NCBI GenBank assembly: GCA_031282605.1
Contig: JAITDK010000243.1
Coordinates: 1 to 14,138 of the forward strand
Direction of reading: 5' to 3'
Source: Oscillospiraceae bacterium
GTDB lineage: Bacteria > Bacillota > Clostridia > Christensenellales > Aristaeellaceae
Length of the DNA: 14,138 bases
The notes below the pieces were generated by a model. That model was not told where the DNA came from and ran no database searches. It saw only the letters and a list, made by a program, of their open reading frames with translations. Both the position numbers and the translations under genes were made by a program. This document shows positions 1-7,353 of the stretch, piece after piece (the first letter of the stretch is position 1; each line of letters opens with the position of its first letter).

Positions 1-371
1 CCGCCCGGAGCGCTTCGCCGGCCGGCGGCGTATGAACCGCCCTCCCAGCCGAACATCGTGCTTAGAATGGCGTCCCAATCAACGCCGTCCTCGCCCATAC
101 CGCCCGCGTAACTATATTGAACGCCGCCCGGGGCATGGAACCGCCCCGAACGCTGCTGCTCTACCAGCGCGTCATACTTCTTTCGGTTATCCGCGCTGCC
201 CAGCACGTCGTACGCCTCGGAGATCTCGGTGAACTTCTTCTCCGCGTCCTTGTCGCCGGGGTTCACGTCCGGATGCAGTTCCTTGGCCAGCTTGCGAAAA
301 CGCGACTTGATCGCGTTCTGATCGGCGTTTTTCTCCACGCCGAGAATTTTGTAGTAGTCCTTTATCGGCAC
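1..371 (-). CDS. DnaJ/CbpA-like J-domain co-chaperone, 5' part only
   Basis: This is the N-terminal 123 codons of a J-domain protein; the gene runs off the left edge. J-domain proteins deliver unfolded substrates to DnaK (Hsp70) and stimulate its ATPase in the cytoplasm. The translation starts (M)PIKDYYKILGV, carries the diagnostic HPD tripeptide at residues 33-35, and has the helix IV pattern AYDVLGSADNRKKYD. A glycine-rich stretch follows from about residue 80, as expected for the G/F linker. The GTG start at 371-369 is chosen because a GGAGGA ribosome binding site lies 8 nt upstream; an in-frame TTG inside that site is unlikely. The gene has its own promoter and a CtsR operator, so it is probably heat-induced. 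Without the C-terminus I cannot tell full DnaJ (zinc-finger type) from a shorter CbpA-like protein. Confidence 0.93.
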   Translation of the reverse strand, partial: MPIKDYYKILGVEKNADQNAIKSRFRKLAKELHPDVNPGDKDAEKKFTEISEAYDVLGSADNRKKYDALVEQQRSGRFHAPGGVQYSYAGGMGEDGVDWDAILSTMFGWEGGSYAAGRRSAPG

Positions 372-416
372 CGCGCAGTCCTCCAATTCAGCTGACACGC
401 AATCTTCTCATACTTC

Positions 417-433
417 TTTGACTATCTTTGACC
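417..433 (-). promoter_or_regulatory. CtsR operator upstream of the J-domain gene
   Basis: On the minus strand the sequence reads GGTCAAA GAT AGTCAAA, a tandem heptamer with a 3-nt spacer. It fits the published CtsR consensus RGTCAAA-NAN-RGTCAAA at every fixed position. CtsR represses clp, and in some Firmicutes other chaperone genes, at normal temperature. The site lies just downstream of the -10 box, over the expected transcription start, an ideal place for a repressor. No ctsR gene is in the window. Confidence 0.85.
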
Positions 434-434
434 A

Positions 435-1071
435 TTAACAGTATATACTATTACACTCGTCCATGCAATAGGACGGACGAAGATTATTTTTGCCGAGGAA
501 CGCGCTCCGCGACCGCTGGCTCGACCTGAAGGAGCTAGCGACGCAAACGTCCTCTTGCGCCTCCGCGTCTAGGAGCGTCTCCCCGGCGGCGGCGCGGCGG
601 ATGAGCGGCGACAGTTCCCCGGCGATGATGGATTCTACGCGTTCCTGCAGATACTTTGGGCGTGAGTGGCTGGAAGCCGCGCTGCGCGTGCGGGCCGCGC
701 TTAATTCCCTTTGCGCCTTGGACAGCCAAGGGTAGAGCGACAGCATGTCGTAATTCCGGTACGCGCTCAAGTGGGGGGGATTGTCCGCCGAGTAGGGTCT
801 GTGGTATGGCCATGTCCGCGCTGAACGCCCATCGAATGAACCGGAACGCCGCTTCGGGATACCGGCTTTTCGCGGGGATGACGAACGACCATCCCCCCAT
901 GACGGGCGTTGCGCCGGGTATGCTGGCGTAGCCGATCTTCCCCGCGCGGGCGAACGCCTTGAAGCGATCGACGCTGGGCGTGGCGTAATTCACAAAGGTG
1001 CAGGTCATCGCGGCCTCGTCCGAAAGCAGTTTCTCCACCACTGCGACGGGATACTCAGGAAATCGGCGATT
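435..1071 (-). pseudogene. Remnant of a sugar ABC transporter substrate-binding protein (C-terminal part, frameshifted)
   Basis: Two overlapping minus-strand reading frames together give the C-terminal third of a family 1 extracellular solute-binding protein. The upstream frame (from about 1071 to 773) contains SDEAAMTCTFVNYA, GATPVMGGWSFVIPAKS and FRFIRWAFSADMAIP, ending at GGQSP. The downstream frame (about 777 to 435) continues with AYRNYDMLSLYPWLSKA and the usual C-terminal helices, ERVESIIAGEL onward. The switch happens at a run of seven C (772-778 region); with six C the two parts would join as GGQSPHLSAYRNYD. The N-terminal two thirds, including any signal peptide, are absent: a TAG at 1119-1117 closes the upper frame. 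It is therefore dead even if the frameshift were a sequencing error. The last codons run into the promoter of the J-domain gene. No matching permease genes lie nearby on this strand. Confidence 0.8.
440..468 (-). promoter_or_regulatory. Sigma-A-type promoter of the J-domain gene
   Basis: Reading the minus strand, a -35 box TTGCAT (468-463) and a -10 box TATACT (445-440) are separated by exactly 17 nt. Transcription would begin near 433, inside the CtsR operator, leaving a leader of about 60 nt before the GTG start. The -10 region is part of the palindrome AGTATATACT, so it could look like a -10 box on the other strand too. Confidence 0.75.
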
Positions 1072-1305
1072 GGTTGGAGGATACGCTGGCGCGGGAAGAC
1101 GGAGGAGTGAGGGGAACTACGCCGCGCTTCATGTCCGACGACCGCGCGGAGACGCAGGCCGGGTAGACCCGCCGGATGGGTTTATATAGAAATTGCAGCG
1201 CGTTCCTCCCTTCGCGTCCCGGAAATTTCCCGCCCTTTATCCTCCCGCTGCCCGCCGCGAATGAATATCGTTCCCCGTCTCGTCTTATTCGGGAAGGGGA
1301 TGGCT

Positions 1306-2850
1306 ATGTACCGACTGCTGATCGTGGACGACGAAGCCGGGCACCGCAGCGGGATGTCCGCGCTTTTGAGAACGCTGAAACCGGATTATCTTCTCTTTGA
1401 GGCGGAGAACGGCGGGGACGCGCTGCGCCTGCTGTCGTCCGTGCGCATCGACCTGGCGCTCACGGACATACGAATGCCCAAGATGGACGGCCTGTCGTTC
1501 ATTGAACGGGCGAAGGCCGCGCGACCCGATATGCGCATCGCCGCGCTCAGCGCATACGATCGGTTCGATTACGCCAAACGCTGCGTCGCGCTGGGCGCGG
1601 ACGATTATCTGCTCAAGCCCGTATCCCCCGAAGAACTGCTGGAATGCCTGCGCCGCATGGAATCCCGTTTGGAGGCGCCCACTCCGCTCAGCCTAGATAC
1701 GGTGGAAAATCACATGTACCTGTTCCTTACGGACGATCTGCCGTTGCGGGATCGTGACGAAATGCGGACGCTGTTTGGCGTAAGCCCGTCCGGGTTCGTC
1801 GCGGTGACGCTGCCCGGGGGGCGATGGCCGTCCCCGGAAGCGCGTCAGGCCGCGCAGTTCGGTCTGCGTGCGCAATTGAAGACGTTCGGCCCGGCGGCGG
1901 TATCCGTATCGCCCGTGGACGAGGGCGCGCTGGTTGCGGTGACAGCCTGCCAACCGGCGGCCTGGCCAATAGCGCGAGACGTTTTGACGGGCGTCGTACA
2001 GACGCTGCGCAACGCGGGGTGCCCGGAGTGTGCCGCCGGGGTCTCTTGGACGCAGACGGATTTTTTAGGTCGGCTGCCCCACGTATACCACGCCGCGCGC
2101 ACAGCCGCCGCCATGCGGTTTTACGAACCGGCTTCGGCGTTGATCGAACTACCGCCGCAAAAACCCGCCTTTATCCCACGACTTGGCGAACTGCGCACGG
2201 AGACCGCCCGCGAGTTATCGGCGCTGCTGGCGTCCGGGAACCGCGACGACGCGCGTAGACGGCTCCGAGAGTCGCTGAACGCGCTGCGCAGCCCGCGCAT
2301 ACTGCCCAGCCGCTATAAGGAAACCCTCCTGTATCTCTTTCTAAACCTGTTTTCGGGGCTTCCCATGGCGAAAGCGGAGGCCGACGCCGCGCTCGCTCAA
2401 GCGGACAGCGCGTTATTGGAATGCAATTCCGTCGATGAGGCGGAACGGACAGCCTTGCAGCTGCTGGACGCCGCCGCGGACGCGCTGACGGGTCGCAAAG
2501 CCAAGGACAACGTGTTTGAGGAAGCCTTGGCCTGGCTCCAGGCGCACTATCACCAGGATGTGACGCTTTCCGCCGCGGCGGCGAGATTCCATTATAACCC
2601 CACCTATTTTTCCGAGCAGTTCAAGGCGATCGTGGGTATGACGTTCTCCGACTATCTGATCGCGCTTAGAATGGCGCAGGCGGCGAAACTGCTCCGGGAA
2701 ACGCGGCATTACGCCGCGGCGGTAGGCCGCCGCGTGGGCTACCCGAACGCCGCCACATTCACGAAAACCTTCAAGAAGCATTATGGGATCACGCCGGATC
2801 AATACCGCAGAAACACACCGGCGGAACAGGACGGCGCGTATCATGGCTGA
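1306..2850 (+). CDS. AraC-type response regulator (YesN-like)
   Basis: A 514-residue cytoplasmic response regulator. Residues 1-120 form the receiver domain: acidic pair D8-D9, phospho-acceptor D54 in LALTDIRMPKMDG, S82 and the conserved K104 in DYLLKP. A long middle region follows, and residues about 403-504 form an AraC-family pair of helix-turn-helix motifs (LSAAAARFHYNPTYFSEQFK and VGYPNAATFTKTFKKHYGITPDQYRR). The ATG at 1306 is preferred because AAGGGG ends 6 nt before it; the ATGs at 1261 and 1300 are badly placed. The stop overlaps the kinase start by 8 nt, so the two are co-translated. Regulators of this type usually activate sugar ABC transporter operons next door, here most likely the genes from 4991 on. 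Confidence 0.93.
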   Translation: MYRLLIVDDEAGHRSGMSALLRTLKPDYLLFEAENGGDALRLLSSVRIDLALTDIRMPKMDGLSFIERAKAARPDMRIAALSAYDRFDYAKRCVALGADDYLLKPVSPEELLECLRRMESRLEAPTPLSLDTVENHMYLFLTDDLPLRDRDEMRTLFGVSPSGFVAVTLPGGRWPSPEARQAAQFGLRAQLKTFGPAAVSVSPVDEGALVAVTACQPAAWPIARDVLTGVVQTLRNAGCPECAAGVSWTQTDFLGRLPHVYHAARTAAAMRFYEPASALIELPPQKPAFIPRLGELRTETARELSALLASGNRDDARRRLRESLNALRSPRILPSRYKETLLYLFLNLFSGLPMAKAEADAALAQADSALLECNSVDEAERTALQLLDAAADALTGRKAKDNVFEEALAWLQAHYHQDVTLSAAAARFHYNPTYFSEQFKAIVGMTFSDYLIALRMAQAAKLLRETRHYAAAVGRRVGYPNAATFTKTFKKHYGITPDQYRRNTPAEQDGAYHG

Positions 2851-4741
2851 CCGCGTTCGACGCCGCGTTTCCCCCCGATTTCCATTAAGAATCACGCGTC
2901 GGACAGACCGTTCGGCGAAGCGATGGACGAAACAATGGATGGATCGATGGTCGAAACGGCTCAGCATCCGCGTGAAGACGTTGATCGTGATTCTGCTGCT
3001 CTCGCTCGCTCCTCAATGCCTGCTCGCGCGTCAATTCTACATGCGCAGCCGGGAAACGCTCACGGAAACCGCCCGTCAAAGCATGTATCAATTGCTGCGC
3101 GTCAACAACGAACGCACGGAATTGGATCTCGCGACGCTGCACGACGTGTCGATGAACATATTGGTCGATCGGGAATTGTTCGCCGTCTTTTCCGATCCGA
3201 TGATGTCCGATCCGGTGAACCGCCGGGAAACCGAGGAAGCCATTCATAAGATTCTGCTCAAATATTTCGGCAGCCTGCCCAGCGTTCAGCAGGTGGAAAT
3301 CATCACGCCCACTTATTCGTATGTGATGAATTGGACGCGCTTGGCGCAGTTCGGCGGTTTTTTTCAGAGCGATGTGTTTCTAGACGTACGGGAGAAGAAC
3401 GGCGGTATCGCCTGGCTGTCGTCCAAGGCGATGGAGCCGTTTCATCACCAGAAGCCGTCGTTCGCCTGCGCTCGGCTGCTTAATCTGCGGTATGTGGACG
3501 ATTCCAGCATCGGCTGGTGGTTAGAAAAGGATCAGGACGCTGTGCTTATGGTGATGCTCGGCGAGGCGTATTTCAAGGATCGCTTGGAAGCGACTGCCGC
3601 CGCCGTGCCCGGAAGCGTCGTATGCATGGTGACGCCGGAGGGCGAAACGCTGGTTCGCACCGACGGCGAAGCCCTCGACCTTTCCGGTTACCTGCCTGAA
3701 ATGCTGGCAACGGGCACGGGTATGCTGCGCGGCGTCGCGGCGGACGGCAGTCCCTTGGCGCTGTGTTACGATCGTTCGGCGCGGACGGGGTGGTTTGCCG
3801 TATCCGCTTTTTCGGTGAACGCGCTGGCGGGGGATTTATCGCGCGGACTGTACCTCAACATGCTGGGCATCATGCTGGTGATGGCGCTGACGACATTGCT
3901 GGCGACGGGACTTTCCATACGTATGCTCACGCGGCGCATCCGTAGCGTCAGTCAAGGCGTAGACGCCGTGAAGGCGGGCGATTATTCCGCGCGGATCGAC
4001 GAATCCCGCCGCGACGAGTTTACCGCGTTGGTCGCCAACGTCAACGCCATGAGCGAGACGCTGCGCCGCCTGATCGACGAAAACTACAAGGCGCGCATCG
4101 GCGAGCAGGAGGCGCGCTTAACCACGCTTATGATGCAGTTCAATCCGCATTTCCTCTACAATACGCTCAATGTCATTAACTGGAGCGTACTGGCGGGACG
4201 CGGCAAGGAAGCCAGCCGGCTGGTGGTGACGCTATCACGTATGCTGCGCTATACCAGCGATTCCACGCGTCCCGTCACGCTGCTGCGCGAGGATATGGAA
4301 TGGTTGGAGCAGTACCTGTTCCTGATGCATTCGCGCTTTGAAGGCCTTTTTAGTGTGGAATGGGATGTCGCGCCCAACTGCCTAAACTGCCTAGTGCCCA
4401 AGCTCTTCTTGCAGCCGTTGTTGGAGAACAGCATACTGCACGGCTTCGGCGGGCGAGGCGGCGGCGGCGGGGAGATCCGCATCCGGGCGCGGCTGGATGA
4501 AACGAACGGAACGGATCTAATCGTCGTCGTGGAGGACAACGGTCAAGGCATCCCCCCGGATAAAGCGGCGCGCATATTGACGGACAAACGCGTATCTATC
4601 GGACTGTACAACACGCACAACCGCATTTCTCTCATGTATGGAGAAGGGTACGGCCTTGTTCTAGACGCCGCGCCCGGCGGCGGCTGCCGCGTGACGGCGC
4701 GCATACGGGCGGAAATGCCGACGGCGGAATCCGCCGACTGA
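2843..4741 (+). CDS. Sensor histidine kinase (YesM-like)
   Basis: A 632-residue membrane histidine kinase, the partner of the response regulator before it. After a very basic N-terminus there is a first membrane segment at about residues 44-62, an extracellular sensor region of about 270 residues, a second membrane segment at about 336-360, and a HAMP linker. The His_kinase domain carries the phosphorylated histidine H436 in QFNPHFLYNTLN. The ATPase domain has N529 in LLENSILHG, D565 in VVEDNGQGIP, and SIGLYNTHNRI. The ATG at 2843 overlaps the regulator's stop (ATGGCTGA) and is my choice; an ATG at 2939 just before the first membrane segment is also possible and would remove the Arg/Lys-rich extension. 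Kinases of this class commonly sense sugars or sugar-loaded binding proteins. Confidence 0.93.
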   Translation: MADRVRRRVSPRFPLRITRRTDRSAKRWTKQWMDRWSKRLSIRVKTLIVILLLSLAPQCLLARQFYMRSRETLTETARQSMYQLLRVNNERTELDLATLHDVSMNILVDRELFAVFSDPMMSDPVNRRETEEAIHKILLKYFGSLPSVQQVEIITPTYSYVMNWTRLAQFGGFFQSDVFLDVREKNGGIAWLSSKAMEPFHHQKPSFACARLLNLRYVDDSSIGWWLEKDQDAVLMVMLGEAYFKDRLEATAAAVPGSVVCMVTPEGETLVRTDGEALDLSGYLPEMLATGTGMLRGVAADGSPLALCYDRSARTGWFAVSAFSVNALAGDLSRGLYLNMLGIMLVMALTTLLATGLSIRMLTRRIRSVSQGVDAVKAGDYSARIDESRRDEFTALVANVNAMSETLRRLIDENYKARIGEQEARLTTLMMQFNPHFLYNTLNVINWSVLAGRGKEASRLVVTLSRMLRYTSDSTRPVTLLREDMEWLEQYLFLMHSRFEGLFSVEWDVAPNCLNCLVPKLFLQPLLENSILHGFGGRGGGGGEIRIRARLDETNGTDLIVVVEDNGQGIPPDKAARILTDKRVSIGLYNTHNRISLMYGEGYGLVLDAAPGGGCRVTARIRAEMPTAESAD

Positions 4742-4804
4742 CATGATAGAGCCAACGGATTTATCAGACAAAATGATGATGAACTGAAAATCGGAGCGAA
4801 ATCC

Positions 4805-4864
4805 CGAAACGACCCTATTCAAAATACGCGAAACGAGGGCATGGGACGAATCCCGAACAAACGA
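4805..4864 (+). promoter_or_regulatory. Three regularly spaced CGAA...ACGA repeats, candidate regulator binding sites
   Basis: CGAAACGA occurs at 4805-4812 and 4829-4836, and a spaced form CGAACAAACGA at 4854-4864. The starts are 24 and 25 bp apart. The first and third copies are also preceded by a shared CGAA-TCCC block (4797 and 4847). The array lies 23 bp upstream of a candidate -35 box in the gap between the kinase gene and the transport operon, where an activating AraC-type regulator would bind. Binding is inferred only from position and repetition. Confidence 0.4.
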
Positions 4865-4887
4865 CAAGCATCCGAAGAGAAGACGGG

Positions 4888-4916
4888 TTGCGGCGGACAT
4901 GCGCGCAGTGTAGCAT
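4888..4916 (+). promoter_or_regulatory. Weak sigma-A-like promoter before the binding-protein gene
   Basis: TTGCGG (4888-4893) and TAGCAT (4911-4916) are 17 nt apart. Both boxes match the consensus poorly, as is common for activator-dependent promoters. Transcription would start near 4923, at a short inverted repeat AACGG/CCGTT (4923-4940) that includes the palindrome GGATGCATCC (4926-4935). This is the best candidate I see in the gap, not a proven promoter. Confidence 0.3.
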
Positions 4917-4990
4917 GATATCAACGGATGCATCCCCGTTCACCCCGCCTTGAACCAATTGTTTCTCGTTGCAAGAGGAGGTTTGCCGTC

Positions 4991-6328
4991 ATGTCAAAAC
5001 GGATCTTTGCCCTACTCATCGCCTTGTTCGTCCTGGTGCCCGCCGGATTCGCCCTGACCGCAAGCGCGGAAGAGAGCGTGAATCTGCGCTTCGCCTACTG
5101 GGGTAGCGGCGCTGAAAAGGAAGGCGTAGACGTCGCCATCACGGAATTTGAGAAAGCCAATCCCAACATCAAGGTGGAACGCCTGCATATCCCGGACGAT
5201 TTTGTGACCAAGCTCAACGCCATGATCGCCGCCAATGAAGCGCCTGACGTGTGCTATTCCGGTCCCTGGAAGATCCAGTTGGGCAAGGATGGTCTCATAT
5301 ACAACTACTATGAGATCGCCGAACTCGACCCTAGCATATCCGCGGACGACGTGGCGGACTACTGCTGGTGGAAATGGTCGGAGACCGAGAGCGCCGGCCC
5401 CTACCAGGCTAGCGTCTGCCCGAGCCTGATGTACAACGTCGACTTGTTCAACGAAGCCGGTGTGGAGCTTCCTCCCACCAAGGCCGAGGATGCCTGGACA
5501 TGGGACGAGTTCGTCGAAGTCGCGCAGCGGCTGACGTTTGACCGTTCCGGTCGCAACGCGCTTGATCCGGCGTTCGACCCAGAGGATATCCAGCAATACG
5601 GCATTCAAATGTCCACAGGCTGGAACGGCTGGTATCCCTTCGTACTGTCCAACGGCGGCAAGTATCTCACCGAGGACGGAACGGCCTTCGGACTGAACAG
5701 CCCCGAAGCGACTGAAGCCCTTCAGAAGGTGGCCGACCTGATCAATGTATACCATGTGCATCCGACGCCCGCCGCATCCTCCACGCTGCCCGGTACGGCG
5801 ACCGCGCTGCAGACCCGCCGCGTAGCGATAAGCATCCAGGGTTCCTGGACGCACGCCGATCTCGCGCTGACGGAGGACTTCAACTGGGGCGTAGGCGTGC
5901 TGCCGATCCACAAAGAATATAAGAGCTTCTTCCACGGCGGATCGCTCGTCATATTTAAGAGCACCAAATCCCTTGAATCCGCGCTAAAACTGCACAACTG
6001 GATCATCAACCCCGCCAACGTCATCGAACTGCACAAGGGTCTTTGGGTCCCTCAGCTCAATAGTTGGTACACCGACCCGGAAAAGATCGCGCTGTGGGCC
6101 GAAGAAGGCACGCCGGGACGCCCGATCGGCTTCCAGGATGCGGTAATGAAGAGCACGTTTGAGCACGCGGAACCCTCCCCCGAAAACTGCGTGGTGAACT
6201 TCGCCGAAATCGACGCGCTGGTATGGCCCGCGCTGGACAACGTATGGAACGGTTCCATGACCGCGCAGGAAGCCATGGATTCCATCGCGGATCCGGTCAA
6301 CGCGCTGGTCGCCGGTTGGATCTATTGA
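4991..6328 (+). CDS. Extracellular sugar-binding protein of an ABC importer
   Basis: A 445-residue family 1 solute-binding protein that captures an oligosaccharide outside the membrane and hands it to the two permeases encoded next. The ATG at 4991 follows AGAGGAGG with a 9-nt gap, and opens a typical signal peptide (MSKRIFALLIALFVLVPAG) ending at ALTASA, a good signal peptidase I site. The mature part begins EESVNLRFAYWGSGAEKEGV, the usual first strand of this fold, and runs to a C-terminus of normal length. There is no cysteine near the cleavage site, so the protein lacks the lipobox that normally anchors such proteins in Gram-positive bacteria. It shares family but no obvious close identity with the broken binding-protein remnant at 435-1071. 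The downstream GH172 and GH32 enzymes suggest a fructose-containing substrate; this is inferred from context. Confidence 0.93.
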   Translation: MSKRIFALLIALFVLVPAGFALTASAEESVNLRFAYWGSGAEKEGVDVAITEFEKANPNIKVERLHIPDDFVTKLNAMIAANEAPDVCYSGPWKIQLGKDGLIYNYYEIAELDPSISADDVADYCWWKWSETESAGPYQASVCPSLMYNVDLFNEAGVELPPTKAEDAWTWDEFVEVAQRLTFDRSGRNALDPAFDPEDIQQYGIQMSTGWNGWYPFVLSNGGKYLTEDGTAFGLNSPEATEALQKVADLINVYHVHPTPAASSTLPGTATALQTRRVAISIQGSWTHADLALTEDFNWGVGVLPIHKEYKSFFHGGSLVIFKSTKSLESALKLHNWIINPANVIELHKGLWVPQLNSWYTDPEKIALWAEEGTPGRPIGFQDAVMKSTFEHAEPSPENCVVNFAEIDALVWPALDNVWNGSMTAQEAMDSIADPVNALVAGWIY

Positions 6329-6365
6329 TCATCCATCGTTTAGTTGACGGATTGTAAAACAAAGG

Positions 6366-6389
6366 GGCGGCGCGCGGAATCGCGCCGCC
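6366..6389 (+). promoter_or_regulatory. GC-rich hairpin between binding-protein and permease genes
   Basis: GGCGGCGCG (6366-6374) pairs perfectly with CGCGCCGCC (6381-6389) around a 6-nt loop, extendable by two G-U pairs. Only TT follows, so this is not a classic terminator. Hairpins in this place often protect the upstream mRNA end or thin out transcription, so that the binding protein is made in excess over the permeases. Confidence 0.6.
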
Positions 6390-6414
6390 TTGGCTGCGGT
6401 GGGAGGCGCGAATT

Positions 6415-7353
6415 ATGATGGTTGCCGGGATGAGGCCGCGAGCGGGCAAGGCGGCCTATGCCGCGCGGGAGAATCTGGCGGGCTGGCTGTTCGCGCTGCC
6501 CGCCGCGCTGGGTTTCCTGCTATTTACGCTGGGTCCGATGATCGCGAGCCTGTTCTATGGGTTTACCGATCTGACCATCAGCGGGAAATGGAACCTCATT
6601 GGCCTTGAGAACTATGCGCGTATGTTCTCCGGGCGCGACAATTATTTTTACAAAGCCTTATGGGTAACGACGCAGTACGTGCTGATGAGCGTGCCCATGA
6701 AGATCGTCTACGCGTTCTTGCTGGCAATGGCGCTCAATCAGCCCGTGCGCGGCAAAAGCGTGTTTCGTACGATCTTTTACCTGCCGACGATCGTGCCGAC
6801 GGTCGCCATTTCGATGATTTGGCTGTGGCTGCTCAATCCGGATTTCGGCCTGATCAACCAGATGCTGCGCAGCGTCGGCATAAAAGGTCTGAAGTGGATA
6901 TACGACAAACGCAGCGTGATCCCGTCGCTGTCGCTGATGAGCATGTGGACTACCGGGGGCATTACGGTGGTATTCTTGGCGGGATTACAAGACGTACCTA
7001 AACATCTGTATGAGGCGACGTCGCTGGACGGCGGCGGCGCGTGGGCGCGTTTCCGCCATGTGACGCTGCCCATGATGTCCCCCACCATATTTTTCAACCT
7101 GTGCACGACACTTATCGGATCGTTCCAGGTGTTCTCGGAAGCCTACATAATGACGAACGGAGGCCCGGACAACGCAAGTTTGTTCTACGTGTTTTATCTC
7201 TATCGGGAAGCGTTCTCCTTCACGAGGATGGGCAGCGCGTGCGCCATCGCTTGGGTATTGTTCATAATCATCATGGCTGTGACGATGCTGGTATTTAAGA
7301 CGAGCGACCGCTGGGTGTTCTACCAGGCCGGGGAAGGGGGCAAGGCACTATGA
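6415..7353 (+). CDS. Sugar ABC transporter permease 1 (MalF/UgpA type)
   Basis: A 312-residue inner membrane permease, first of a pair. It has about six hydrophobic segments, beginning at about residue 20 (LAGWLFALPAALGFLLFTLGP). The cytoplasmic EAA loop that contacts the ATPase starts at E200: EATSLDGGGAWARFRHVTLP. The motif YIMTNGGPDNAS near residue 245 is typical of UgpA/MalF-type sugar permeases. The ATG at 6415 has GGGAGG 8 nt upstream. The last codons overlap the start of the second permease by 4 nt (ATGA), so the two are translationally coupled. No ATP-binding subunit is encoded in the window; a shared MsmK/UgpC-type ATPase elsewhere is the usual solution in Firmicutes. Confidence 0.95.
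   Translation: MMVAGMRPRAGKAAYAARENLAGWLFALPAALGFLLFTLGPMIASLFYGFTDLTISGKWNLIGLENYARMFSGRDNYFYKALWVTTQYVLMSVPMKIVYAFLLAMALNQPVRGKSVFRTIFYLPTIVPTVAISMIWLWLLNPDFGLINQMLRSVGIKGLKWIYDKRSVIPSLSLMSMWTTGGITVVFLAGLQDVPKHLYEATSLDGGGAWARFRHVTLPMMSPTIFFNLCTTLIGSFQVFSEAYIMTNGGPDNASLFYVFYLYREAFSFTRMGSACAIAWVLFIIIMAVTMLVFKTSDRWVFYQAGEGGKAL

Noticed and set aside
418..447. Plus-strand promoter TTGACT-18-TATATA facing into the dead binding-protein gene
   Set aside because: The TTGACT is half of the CtsR operator and the -10 match comes from the palindrome AGTATATACT shared with the minus-strand promoter; no plus-strand gene follows.
5012..5935. Long minus-strand open frame of 307 codons inside the binding-protein gene
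   Set aside because: It is a frame shadow: the plus-strand protein has clear family features and a strong ribosome binding site, while the minus frame resembles nothing known.
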